Part shown: piece by piece, positions 53,651 to 62,068 of the stretch | How the letters are laid out: each line of letters starts with the position of its first letter | Numbering within the stretch: the first letter of the stretch is position 1 | NCBI RefSeq assembly: GCF_046299575.1 | Contig: NZ_JBKBHX010000006.1 | Coordinates: 1-64,000, forward strand | Length of the DNA stretch: 64,000 bases | Direction of reading: 5' to 3' | Source: Thermaurantimonas sp046299575 | GTDB lineage: Bacteria; Bacteroidota; Bacteroidia; Flavobacteriales; Schleiferiaceae | Notes under the pieces: model-generated | The model's database searches: none | Seen by the model: only the letters and a program-made list of their open reading frames with translations | What the model was told of the DNA's origin: nothing | Position numbers and translations under genes: made by a program

Positions 53651-54253
53651 TTAATTCGAAGTTTTATTTGTCGCCATATATACAACCCATGCACCCCTAA
53701 GCTCGTTGAGGTTGAAATCGTAAGCACGATCAGAAGGATAACGCTTGCGGATTTCTTCGAGGGTAGCTGGAGCAATATCGCCACGCTCAATTACTCCGTG
53801 ACAGTTTAAACACAAAGGTTTCATGATAATGGGCTCGAAGTGGCGGATATAGCCGTCGAAAAGGTCGATGGTCTGCGCCGGTGGAATCTGTCCTTTGGCC
53901 GAGAGCTCAGCCATGTGCTGAAGTACAGCTGTTTCAATGGAGTCAGGTTTATTGGCGGGATTGCGGTATCTGAGGGCTACCCGGCGCACGAGTACGCCAT
54001 AGTACCGGGATAAGCTGTCGGTGACCGGATGGGCGCGTTCGTTGCAATAGGCTACTGCTTTGACGGCATCGCCTCCTTCCAGTCCTTTCTGAAGCTCGGC
54101 GAGCATCGCCTCCTGCATGATGCTGACAATCTTCTGAGCGTCGGTGCGGGGCTGTCCGGTGAAGATGGTATCCTCATCGTCCTGAGCCTTCTGACCGCAC
54201 TGAATCAGTGATACGGATGCAATCAATGCGGAGAGCAGCAAATATTTCTTCAT
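53651..54253 (-). CDS. DUF3365 (Tll0287-like) haem-binding lipoprotein
   Basis: This 200-residue protein has a lipobox-like signal ending IQC (about residue 19). It contains one c-type haem motif, CLNCH (CxxCH, about 147-151). The fold matches the Tll0287/DUF3365 family of haem- or ligand-binding PAS-like sensors. It is probably a periplasmic redox or gas-sensing haem protein. Its ATG overlaps the rhodanese stop, so it is coupled to it. Confidence 0.85.
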   Translation of the reverse strand: MKKYLLLSALIASVSLIQCGQKAQDDEDTIFTGQPRTDAQKIVSIMQEAMLAELQKGLEGGDAVKAVAYCNERAHPVTDSLSRYYGVLVRRVALRYRNPANKPDSIETAVLQHMAELSAKGQIPPAQTIDLFDGYIRHFEPIIMKPLCLNCHGVIERGDIAPATLEEIRKRYPSDRAYDFNLNELRGAWVVYMATNKTSN

Positions 54254-54624
54254 TGTCTTATGTAATTAGAATATCCTCCTTCGAGATTTGCGATGTAAGA
54301 AAAACCAGCTTTTTTAAGGGCATCAACACTATTAGAGCTACGGCGACCGCTAGCGCAATACACCAGTACTGTATCTTTTTTAGGCAGGTTTTTTAATTGC
54401 TGTTCAAAATCGGGCGAGTAATAGTCAACATTCAGGGCACCATCTACGTGACCAGCGGCATATTCATCAGGTGTACGAACATCGAGCACTAACACATTTG
54501 GACTCTGACGCCAGGCATCGAACGTAGTGGCATCAATATCAGCGTGTGATGTTTGGGATACATTATTAGAACATGCTGCAAGTACAACTAACATGCTTAC
54601 TTCAGCCAGCCCTTTGATTTTCAT
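54250..54624 (-). CDS. Rhodanese-domain lipoprotein
   Basis: This 124-residue protein has the lipobox VLAAC (about residue 18). A single rhodanese domain follows with DVRTPDEYAAGHVDGALN and the active-site loop CASGRRS (catalytic Cys). It would handle sulfane sulfur outside the cytoplasm. It lies between a DUF486 membrane protein and a haem protein, which suggests a redox role. Confidence 0.9.
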   Translation of the reverse strand: MKIKGLAEVSMLVVLAACSNNVSQTSHADIDATTFDAWRQSPNVLVLDVRTPDEYAAGHVDGALNVDYYSPDFEQQLKNLPKKDTVLVYCASGRRSSNSVDALKKAGFSYIANLEGGYSNYIRQ

Positions 54625-54628
54625 TGCT

Positions 54629-54997
54629 TTATTTTTTGAATACCAAATATACAGCTATTACAATTAAAACGAATGCGACCAGATGATTAAGTCGAAGTTG
54701 TTCGGTTTTAAAAAAGACAAGGGCAAAAATCAAAAAAACAGTAATGGAGATTACTTCTTGTATGATTTTAAGCTGTATGAGAGAAAACGGGCCACCGTTT
54801 CCCTTAAAGCCAATGCGATTTGCCGGAACTTGAAAAAAATATTCAAATAGGGCTATACCCCAGCTGATAAGAACTATGGCCACAATTCCAGCATTTTCAA
54901 ACCACTTCCACTCCTTAAACTTTAAATGGCCATACCAGGCTAGAGTCATAAATGTATTGCTCATCACTAAGAGTAAGATGCTTAAAACTCCTTTCAT
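54629..54997 (-). CDS. DUF486 (DMT-like) small membrane protein
   Basis: This 122-residue protein has four predicted TM helices. YGHLKF near residue 23 and FEYFFQVPANRIGF near 52 are typical of DUF486. It is related to small multidrug-resistance-like DMT proteins but has no assigned substrate. It is the first gene of the minus operon. A near-match -7 box, TACATTCG (55032-55025), lies upstream. Confidence 0.88.
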   Translation of the reverse strand: MKGVLSILLLVMSNTFMTLAWYGHLKFKEWKWFENAGIVAIVLISWGIALFEYFFQVPANRIGFKGNGGPFSLIQLKIIQEVISITVFLIFALVFFKTEQLRLNHLVAFVLIVIAVYLVFKK

Positions 54998-55155
54998 ATT
55001 TTTTTTATAAATAAATTTTTAGGACGAATGTAAAGCAGTATCAGATAGAATGTCAGATGATGTATTCGGCAGATAAACCGATGCATATTTGTGCATGATT
55101 ACAGAGTCTTTCACTTCGTAGAAATAAAAGAATTTTAACTTATTTATGTTCAAGT

Positions 55156-57153
55156 ATGGGTAAAAACATTCAAATGCACTCAACGACAAAAAATTCCATA
55201 GAGAGAAAAGCAAACCCAGGGTCATTTTCTTTTTTGATTTGGACTGCCTTTTCCACTGGCTTATTCATTTTGTACTTTGACAAAGTCTTGCCCGATCCGG
55301 CGCAGCTTCCGCGTCAGATAGCTATTGGAATAATGACAACGATTCTTGGAATTTATTTTTATCAAAAATTTAAAAACCAGACCTTTAACATTCATTACGC
55401 AGGCATTGCTCTTATCGGTTGGTGGATCACCATGGCCTTTCTCATCCCAAAAGCCCTGGTAGAGGTCGATGCGCGAGTAGAATTCTTGCGACATGGTCTT
55501 TCTGTAGCATATTTTATCGTAATGGTTAATCTCTTTAAAACGACAAGCCTCGACGAACGCCATTTATCTACGCTTTACATCTCATCGGCTCTGATCATCT
55601 CAATGGTAGCTCTTTTTCAGATTTTGCTTCTTCTAAAGAAAGAAGATTTTTTTATGCAGATGTACAGCGTGCAATCAGTGATCGGACACAAGAACCTGGT
55701 CTCAGGCGCTTTGTTAATCACCCTGCCATGGATGTATTACATCTTCAGATATTCTGAGCTGAATAACAGAGTTTTTGGATTAGCCGGCTTCTGGTCTTCT
55801 CTTATTGTGATCGGCCTGCTGAGAACGCGAGCTGCTTGGGTCGGACTTTTTTTAGCCCTGTTGATACTTGCGCCCAATGCACTTCGGTGGATGAGAAGCA
55901 GCCGGCAAATAGAGCTTAACTATAAGCGCATCCTACCTTTTACTTTGGCCGCCATTACGCTGATTGGCAGCATCTACATCTCTCGCCATCAAATCATTGA
56001 TCCTACCAACCTGAACCATCGAATTAAGTTTTGGAAGAATTCGATCGAGATGTTTAAAGAAAATCCTTTCGGAGTGGGCGCGGGTAATTGGCAATTTTGG
56101 TTTCCTAAATATGGAGTTGAAGGCATGAATACATCCGTAATGGACGGCGAAACGGTATTACCTCAGCCGCATAATGACTTCCTATGGGTGCTCACCGAAA
56201 GCGGCATTGTAGGTTTTCTTTTCTTTATTGCCTTTTGGGTGCTTGTACTATTCACTGCATACTCTATTTATAAAAGTTCTGCTGATGATCTACTCAAGCG
56301 TCAAATGCTTATAGCTCTGTTGAGCATGGTTGCTTATCTTGGTTTCAGCTTTTTCGACTTTCCTTTAGAAAGGCCTGAAATTCAATTACTCGTACTTACT
56401 ACGGCAGCCTTTGTGGTTTCAAAGTCAACTAAGGGATTTATTAAATTGCCTGCATGGTCAGCATTTGTATTTGTGGGAGTTGCTTTGTCAAGTTCCTATT
56501 CGGGTTATCAGAAATTAAAAAGTGAAAAAATTAGTGTTAAGGTACTCGAGGCTAATGCTCGTCAGGATGCCCGACGCATCATTCCTCTGGCCGAAAGCGC
56601 TCTGAGCAACTACTTTGTAGTAGATCGGGTGGGTAATACTATGTACTATTACATGGGACTAGGCTATATGGCTCAGCAAAATTGGCCTAAAATGAAAGAA
56701 ATGTTCGACAAAGCCTTAGAGCTTACTCCCTATCACTTTATCAGCATGAACCAGATGGGTAATTTCTACAAAGCCCAAAACGACTTACTCATGGCTCGTG
56801 AGTGGTATATCAAAGCGCTGAAAATCGCCCCACGCTATACAGCAGCTCTACTCAACAAATCTGAGGTAGAACACAAACTTGGTTACCACAACGATGCTCT
56901 CAACACGCTCAATCTCGTATACGAACCCAAATGGGAAATGCCTCAGTATCAAGCTAAAATCCACAAAATCATCAAATACAGCCTGAGAGCAATAGCTGCC
57001 AGTGGCGACTATCCGCGCGGATTGATCCCCTTCTTTCAGAATACTCCACCTTCTATTCTCGAAAACGACCAGCTGCTGGTACAACATTACATCGATTTCC
57101 TAAAACAGCGAAAAGCACAACTTCAGAAACAAAACTTACATCCAACCCACTAA
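55156..57153 (+). CDS. O-antigen ligase family protein with C-terminal TPRs
   Basis: This 665-residue protein has about ten to twelve TM helices over residues 20-450 and a large outside loop (about 300-350) with WKNSIEMFKENPFGVGAGNW and PQPHNDFLWVLTESG, the Wzy_C hallmark. The C-terminal 190 residues are soluble and contain TPR-like helices (MFDKALELTPYHF, WYIKALKIAPRYTAALL). It could ligate or polymerise a surface glycan. An alternative start is Met7 (55174). It is first of a four-gene operon; mscS follows after 4 bases. Confidence 0.88.
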   Translation: MGKNIQMHSTTKNSIERKANPGSFSFLIWTAFSTGLFILYFDKVLPDPAQLPRQIAIGIMTTILGIYFYQKFKNQTFNIHYAGIALIGWWITMAFLIPKALVEVDARVEFLRHGLSVAYFIVMVNLFKTTSLDERHLSTLYISSALIISMVALFQILLLLKKEDFFMQMYSVQSVIGHKNLVSGALLITLPWMYYIFRYSELNNRVFGLAGFWSSLIVIGLLRTRAAWVGLFLALLILAPNALRWMRSSRQIELNYKRILPFTLAAITLIGSIYISRHQIIDPTNLNHRIKFWKNSIEMFKENPFGVGAGNWQFWFPKYGVEGMNTSVMDGETVLPQPHNDFLWVLTESGIVGFLFFIAFWVLVLFTAYSIYKSSADDLLKRQMLIALLSMVAYLGFSFFDFPLERPEIQLLVLTTAAFVVSKSTKGFIKLPAWSAFVFVGVALSSSYSGYQKLKSEKISVKVLEANARQDARRIIPLAESALSNYFVVDRVGNTMYYYMGLGYMAQQNWPKMKEMFDKALELTPYHFISMNQMGNFYKAQNDLLMAREWYIKALKIAPRYTAALLNKSEVEHKLGYHNDALNTLNLVYEPKWEMPQYQAKIHKIIKYSLRAIAASGDYPRGLIPFFQNTPPSILENDQLLVQHYIDFLKQRKAQLQKQNLHPTH

Positions 57154-57157
57154 AACA

Positions 57158-57997
57158 ATGTCGGTAAAGGATTTTATTCAGTTTGAATTATTCACCATTG
57201 GCACCATTCATTTCAGGGTGATCAACCTTGTGGTGTTTGTACTGATCTACCTAATTATCAGACTATCACTTTATTTCCTTAAACTGTATTTCAGAAAGCT
57301 CATAGTTCAAAATCGACTTGAGTCGGGTAAAGCACACGCTCTCTACCAGATCCTGGTTTATCTCATTTATGTTATCGGTATTGTACTGGCAATCGAAACC
57401 ACAGGCGCTAAAATCACGGTACTCATAGCAGGCTCCACAGCTATATTAGTGGGCATTGGCTTAGGCCTTCAAGACTTTTTCAAAGACATCGTAGCTGGCT
57501 TAATCTTACTCTTTGAACGCGCCATAGCCGTGGGCGATGTAATCGAAGTAAATGGAATGGTATGCAAAGTACAAGAAATCGGCCTGCGCGCCACCATCGT
57601 AAACACTCTTGACGATATCGCAGTAGTGATTCCAAATACAAAGCTAACCAACTTCCCGATCATCAACTGGAGTCAAAATCAAATTCCTACCCGATTTAAC
57701 ATAACGGTGACCGCCGAGTATGGCTCTGACACAGCATTGGTTAAAAAGTTGCTCCTTCAGGCTGCTAAAAGCCATCCGGACGTGTTAGATGAACCACATC
57801 CACGCGTTATGCTCATTGATTTTGGAGCCCGTGGTTTGGTTTTTGACCTGTTTTTTTACAGCAATAACCTCTTCGGAATACCAATGGTAAAAAGCCAAAT
57901 ACGCTTTGAAATCGACAAACTATTCCGCAAGTACAATCTCCGCTTCGCCATACCACAAAACGACGTGTATCTCCACTCCCCTACTTCAAAGCCATGA
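57158..57997 (+). CDS. Mechanosensitive ion channel, MscS family
   Basis: This 279-residue protein has N-terminal TM helices, then the pore-lining helix and hinge (STAILVGIGLGLQDFFKDIVAG) and the beta domain (FERAIAVGDVIEVNG, VVIPNTKL). It is a small MscS-like channel that relieves osmotic pressure. It overlaps the ppx gene start (ATGA at 57994). Confidence 0.93.
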   Translation: MSVKDFIQFELFTIGTIHFRVINLVVFVLIYLIIRLSLYFLKLYFRKLIVQNRLESGKAHALYQILVYLIYVIGIVLAIETTGAKITVLIAGSTAILVGIGLGLQDFFKDIVAGLILLFERAIAVGDVIEVNGMVCKVQEIGLRATIVNTLDDIAVVIPNTKLTNFPIINWSQNQIPTRFNITVTAEYGSDTALVKKLLLQAAKSHPDVLDEPHPRVMLIDFGARGLVFDLFFYSNNLFGIPMVKSQIRFEIDKLFRKYNLRFAIPQNDVYLHSPTSKP

Positions 57998-58938
57998 ACA
58001 TAGCAGTAATAGACTTAGGAACGAACACCTTCAACCTGTTGATCTTTGAACAATCCACAGGCAAAATCCTCTATAACGGAAAAATTGCTGTAAAGCTCGG
58101 CAAAGGCGGACTCGCCGAACGCAAAATTCAGCCCGACGCCTACCAGCGCGGCCTCGATGCCATGCAGCAGCATAGGGCTACGTGCCTTGCCTATAACGCT
58201 ACAAAAGCGTATGCCTTTGCCACCTCAGCCGTGCGAAGTAGTACTAACGGACAGCAGTTTGCCGCCGATATAGAGCGCCTTACTGGTATACACATTAACA
58301 TCATCGACGGCACTACAGAAGCCAGCATTATTTACAACGGAGTCAAAAATTCCATACCAAGTCTAAAAAAAGAAAAATTTCTTGTGATGGACATCGGCGG
58401 TGGCAGTACCGAGTTTATCATAGGAAACAGCCAAAAAATGCTCTGGAAACAGAGTTATACCATTGGCGGCAGTCGCCTCATCGAAGTTTTTAAACCTCAC
58501 GATCCCTTAGAGGCTGACGAAATAGGCGCCATACGCCAGTATGTGCGCGACGAGCTCGAAGACCTCTTCTCTGCCTGCAATGTGTATCACCCGGAGATTC
58601 TGATAGGCTCCTCAGGCTCTTTCGATACTTTCGCCGATATTGTTGTCAGGATTCAAAATCAAAACATTATACCCGGTAATGGCTTTGAATTCCCGAAAAA
58701 TATCCTTTTAGAATTACTTAACACATTGCTCATCAGCAATCAAGAACAGCGACTTCAAATGCCCGGAATGGAGCCATTCCGGGCTGATACCATTCACATG
58801 TCAGCCCTCCAGCTCGAAATAATCCTTCATTCCATCCCTTCCCTCAAAAAAATTCTGCTCTCCACCTTTGCCCTCAAAGAAGGAATTATGTTCCAAATCT
58901 TAAACAACCAGTGTACATGGCAAGAATCCTCATTGTAG
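57994..58938 (+). CDS. ppx: Exopolyphosphatase / GppA phosphatase family
   Basis: This 314-residue protein is the short Ppx/GppA form with the ASKHA fold: IAVIDLGTNTFNLLIFE (phosphate 1), YAFATSAVRSSTNG, and VMDIGGGSTEFII (phosphate 2). It lacks the extra C-terminal HD-like domain of long Ppx. It hydrolyses polyphosphate or pppGpp. It overlaps the previous gene by 4 bases and the next by about 22. Confidence 0.9.
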   Translation: MNIAVIDLGTNTFNLLIFEQSTGKILYNGKIAVKLGKGGLAERKIQPDAYQRGLDAMQQHRATCLAYNATKAYAFATSAVRSSTNGQQFAADIERLTGIHINIIDGTTEASIIYNGVKNSIPSLKKEKFLVMDIGGGSTEFIIGNSQKMLWKQSYTIGGSRLIEVFKPHDPLEADEIGAIRQYVRDELEDLFSACNVYHPEILIGSSGSFDTFADIVVRIQNQNIIPGNGFEFPKNILLELLNTLLISNQEQRLQMPGMEPFRADTIHMSALQLEIILHSIPSLKKILLSTFALKEGIMFQILNNQCTWQESSL

Positions 58939-60074
58939 AAGACGAGCGCGCGATCCGTAAAGTACTGCGCGATATATTGCTCAACGAAAACAAATCATAC
59001 CAAATAGACGAAGCCGAGAATGGCCAACAAGCCATCGACATGGCCGGAGACAACTTCTACGACCTCCTTCTCTGTGACATTAAAATGCCCGGCAAAGACG
59101 GCGTAGAAGTCCTCCGCTACTACAGAGAGCATTCACCCGATACGCAAGTAGTTATGATCTCAGGCCACGGCGATATGGATACGGCCATCGAGTGTATTAA
59201 ATCAGGCGCTTACGACTACCTCTCTAAACCTCCCGACCTTAATCGCCTGCTAAACACCGTGCGCAACGCCCTCGACCGAAAAAACCTCATCGTCGAAAAC
59301 AAAATCCTCAAGAAAAAAATCAATCGTCAATACCAAATGGTGGGCGAAAGCCCTGCCCTTCAGGTCGTGAGAGAAATGATTGATAAAATTGCCCCTACCG
59401 ATGCACGCGTGCTTATTACCGGCTCAAATGGTACAGGTAAAGAACTCGTCGCCCGGCAAATCCACGAAAAGTCAAACCGCAACTCAGGCCCCTTCGTGGA
59501 GGTTAACTGCGCTGCTATCCCCTCAGAGCTCATCGAAAGCGAACTCTTCGGCCATAAAAAAGGTGCCTTCACATCCGCCGTCAAAGACCGAAAAGGAAAA
59601 TTCGAACTCGCCGACGGCGGTACTCTCTTCCTTGACGAAATCGGTGACATGAGCCTCTCCGCCCAGGCCAAAGTGCTTCGCGCCCTTCAAGAAAACAAAA
59701 TCACCCCCGTTGGTGGCGATAAAGACATCAACGTTGACGTACGCGTAATAGCTGCCACCAATAAAAACCTGCAGGAGGAAATTGCTAAAGGCAATTTCCG
59801 TGAAGATCTCTACCACCGACTTTCGGTCATTATCATCCGAATGCCCACACTCGCCGAGCGTCGTGATGACATCCCACTCCTGATCGACTATTTCACCAAA
59901 AAAATCAGCGAAGAACAGGGCCTTCCTCCTAAAAAATTCGCCCCCGACGCTGTTAAGCACCTACAAGGCCTGCCATGGACAGGAAATATACGCGAACTGC
60001 GCAACGTCGTGGAGCGCCTAATGATTCTCGGCAGCAATCCCGTCACCCTCGACGAAGCCCGTCAGTACGTGTAA
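58917..60074 (+). CDS. Response regulator with sigma-54 AAA+ domain, no DNA-binding domain
   Basis: I start it at ATG 58917 (MARILIVEDERAIRKVL), since the upstream GTG adds only two residues. The receiver domain covers about 1-120 with phosphoacceptor D54 in LLCDIKMPG. The AAA+ domain covers about 140-375 with Walker A GSNGTGKE, Walker B GGTLFLDEIGDM and the sigma-54 contact loop as GAFTSA in place of GAFTGA. The protein ends at the AAA+ lid (RQYV); the usual Fis-type helix-turn-helix is absent. No sensor kinase is adjacent. Confidence 0.92.
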   Translation: MARILIVEDERAIRKVLRDILLNENKSYQIDEAENGQQAIDMAGDNFYDLLLCDIKMPGKDGVEVLRYYREHSPDTQVVMISGHGDMDTAIECIKSGAYDYLSKPPDLNRLLNTVRNALDRKNLIVENKILKKKINRQYQMVGESPALQVVREMIDKIAPTDARVLITGSNGTGKELVARQIHEKSNRNSGPFVEVNCAAIPSELIESELFGHKKGAFTSAVKDRKGKFELADGGTLFLDEIGDMSLSAQAKVLRALQENKITPVGGDKDINVDVRVIAATNKNLQEEIAKGNFREDLYHRLSVIIIRMPTLAERRDDIPLLIDYFTKKISEEQGLPPKKFAPDAVKHLQGLPWTGNIRELRNVVERLMILGSNPVTLDEARQYV

Positions 60075-60089
60075 TTTTTTTTCTTTTTT

Positions 60090-60301
60090 GGGCGTGCCCC
60101 CTGACAAGGCGCCTGTAGCGCCTTCGTCAGGGGTCGGGCTATACGCTCATATTCGCCTTGCATGTGGGGGCGGCACATCGCGCTACGTTGTCTGCTCTCA
60201 GGAGGCAGCCAGCCTCGCGCAGTGTGCCGCTATGCCCCACCTGCTACGGCTCATATCCGCTCCTATCCCTCACGCGGCAGCGGCCTTCGGCCGCTTTTTT
60301 T
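60090..60301 (+). repeat. GC-rich structured repeat, copy C, ending in a terminator
   Basis: It starts TTGGGCGTGCCCC, then a long hairpin (CCCCTGAC...AAGGCGC paired with GCGCCTT...GTCAGGGG). The box GGTCGGGCTATACGCTCATA follows, then a stem pairing GTGGGG/CCCCAC and GCGGCACA/TGTGCCGC around an inner hairpin. GCTCCTATCCCTCACGCGGC is near the end. The last part is an intrinsic terminator, AGCGGCC-TTC-GGCCGCT (60279-60295) plus a T-run. It closes the O-antigen-ligase operon. Open frames over it are artefacts. Confidence 0.85.
60279..60301 (+). terminator. Terminator at the end of repeat copy C
   Basis: A 7-base-pair stem AGCGGCC/GGCCGCT with loop TTC is followed by seven T, 205 bases after the stop of the sigma-54 regulator gene. 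Confidence 0.88.
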
Positions 60302-60432
60302 ATTATTTCCTAAAAGTTTACTTCTCTTCGTCAAACTTTATATTTCAATCCAATCCGAAAGCCGACGCGCTTAAATAATAAAAAAACGTAGATTCATTAT
60401 TTTCTATTAAAACACTATGACCTTAAAAAAGA

Positions 60433-61326
60433 CTAAACCCCACTCATCAGCACAATGGCTACCACAGCCAGCAGTATCGATAGCATCTTTGCAGTAGTAA
60501 ATTTTTCTTTGAAAATCACCACCGACACTACTGCCGATAGAATTACAATTCCCATATTATTTAAAGGAAAAGCCCTTGAGCCGTCCATCCCCGGCAATTG
60601 TAACGCCCTCACTAAAAAGTAAATTGACCCATAATTAGGTATTCCCAACGCAATACCACCGATCAACGACCTCAAATCCATTAAATTCTCACCGTTGAGT
60701 ATTCGCCTTCCTGCAAGAGTTGCTGCACCAAACAAAAAAGCACTCCCAAAGCAAAGAGCCGAAAAAATCGCTGACGTTTCATCTGTTAAATACATCTGCT
60801 GTACATATTTAAGCAATGCATCGAGTATCCCACTTCCTATAAACAAGATTATTGGCATTAAGCCTATTTGAACCCTTCCAGTAGCTCCTGATGAATTAAT
60901 TACACTAAGCAAAAGCGCTGGAAATGCCAACAGAATCCCAATTCCATTTAATATACTCAATCGCTCCTGAAAATAAATCAGAGAAAACACTACAGGTATA
61001 GCCAATGACATCTTTACAGCTACCGATACCACAGCCACACCATACTCTTGAGTAACCCTCGCCATAAGACCAAAGAGCGTAATGAATAAAAAGCCTATAA
61101 AAATCACATAGGGCCAAAAGTCTAAACGATTGCTATTGAAGGCACTTCCTGAGTCAACCATCAGCCCCAGAGTGAGTGCCACCAAATAATTCACCACTAT
61201 CGCCTTAAATGTATCGACCTTAAATCTTGGAAATATATTGAAAATCAAAAATATAAGTACGGAACATAGAATACTTAGTGCAAACCAGACCACTTCTGCC
61301 TTTTTTGAGCCGCAAAGAAAGCTCAA
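60433..61326 (-). CDS. DMT/EamA-type membrane transporter
   Basis: This protein of about 297 residues has ten predicted TM helices in two repeated halves (for example MSLAIPVVFSLIYFQERLS in the first and FPLNNMGIVILSAVVSVVIFKEKFT in the second), typical of DMT exporters. The start is uncertain: TTG at 61326 overlaps the upstream stop as TTGA, while GTG at 61293 opens directly before the first helix. The substrate is unknown. Confidence 0.85.
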   Translation of the reverse strand: MSFLCGSKKAEVVWFALSILCSVLIFLIFNIFPRFKVDTFKAIVVNYLVALTLGLMVDSGSAFNSNRLDFWPYVIFIGFLFITLFGLMARVTQEYGVAVVSVAVKMSLAIPVVFSLIYFQERLSILNGIGILLAFPALLLSVINSSGATGRVQIGLMPIILFIGSGILDALLKYVQQMYLTDETSAIFSALCFGSAFLFGAATLAGRRILNGENLMDLRSLIGGIALGIPNYGSIYFLVRALQLPGMDGSRAFPLNNMGIVILSAVVSVVIFKEKFTTAKMLSILLAVVAIVLMSGV

Positions 61327-61820
61327 CCCTTGAGTTGAGCCATTTTTTTTTCAATTTCATTGAGAAGGATATTGGGATTCAGACTGCTCACATAGCATTT
61401 TTCTCCGTTTTTAAAGCGTATGTGCACTCCCTTATGGCCTTGAAGGCTGTATACAATTCCTAAATCCTCTGACCATCTGACTCCTTTATTTGCATATGGG
61501 TACTCCGCAATTTCAACGTTTTCAATTTCATCCCAACTGTGTGACTCCCGATTAAAAGGAAAGTAGTGTATGTTTATCCCCTTATCCTCTATCGTGATAG
61601 TCAATCGAATAGACCATAAAAGGAGGAAAGCTCCGAATATCAATATCGAAAAAACTAAAGCTTCAAACTCGATTTTTCCATCTTTCATAAAAGGGACAAA
61701 AAATCCTTCATAAAACATCCAAAAACTCATCAACAAAAGCATTGCTAACAAAAAGTAAGCATACCACTGACGGAATCTCTGAACCTCAATGTACCTATTT
61801 TCTGTGCGCTTTTCCGCCAA
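61323..61820 (-). CDS. Small membrane protein with a PH-like cytoplasmic domain
   Basis: This 165-residue protein has two TM helices (about 18-40 and 55-78). A soluble beta-rich segment follows (TITIEDKGINIHYFPF, ENVEIAEYPY, GVHIRFKNGEKCYVSSLNP), resembling bacterial PH-like membrane proteins, possibly DUF6141. The function is unknown. It precedes the DMT transporter with a 4-base overlap. Confidence 0.75.
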   Translation of the reverse strand: MAEKRTENRYIEVQRFRQWYAYFLLAMLLLMSFWMFYEGFFVPFMKDGKIEFEALVFSILIFGAFLLLWSIRLTITIEDKGINIHYFPFNRESHSWDEIENVEIAEYPYANKGVRWSEDLGIVYSLQGHKGVHIRFKNGEKCYVSSLNPNILLNEIEKKMAQLKG

Positions 61821-62068
61821 AGTTTTTAAAATTTGATACCAAAGTATTTAAACACATCATTCTCTCCCTAACCCGTTGAACCATACTCTATTTGTATTTG
61901 ACCAAATTAGATAATCAACTAATTACTAACTTATTTAAATATCCATTTTCATTTGCTCATACCTCAAAGAATTGAAGGAATTTTTTAAGGCTTAATAAGA
62001 ACATTTAAAAAGTAAAATCACTTCCCACGATTGTACTTAACATTGCACCTAATAATCCGCGTAATTGA

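Noticed and set aside
58911..58916. GTG start for the sigma-54 regulator
   Set aside because: It adds only two residues before MARILIVEDE; receiver domains normally begin at this second Met.
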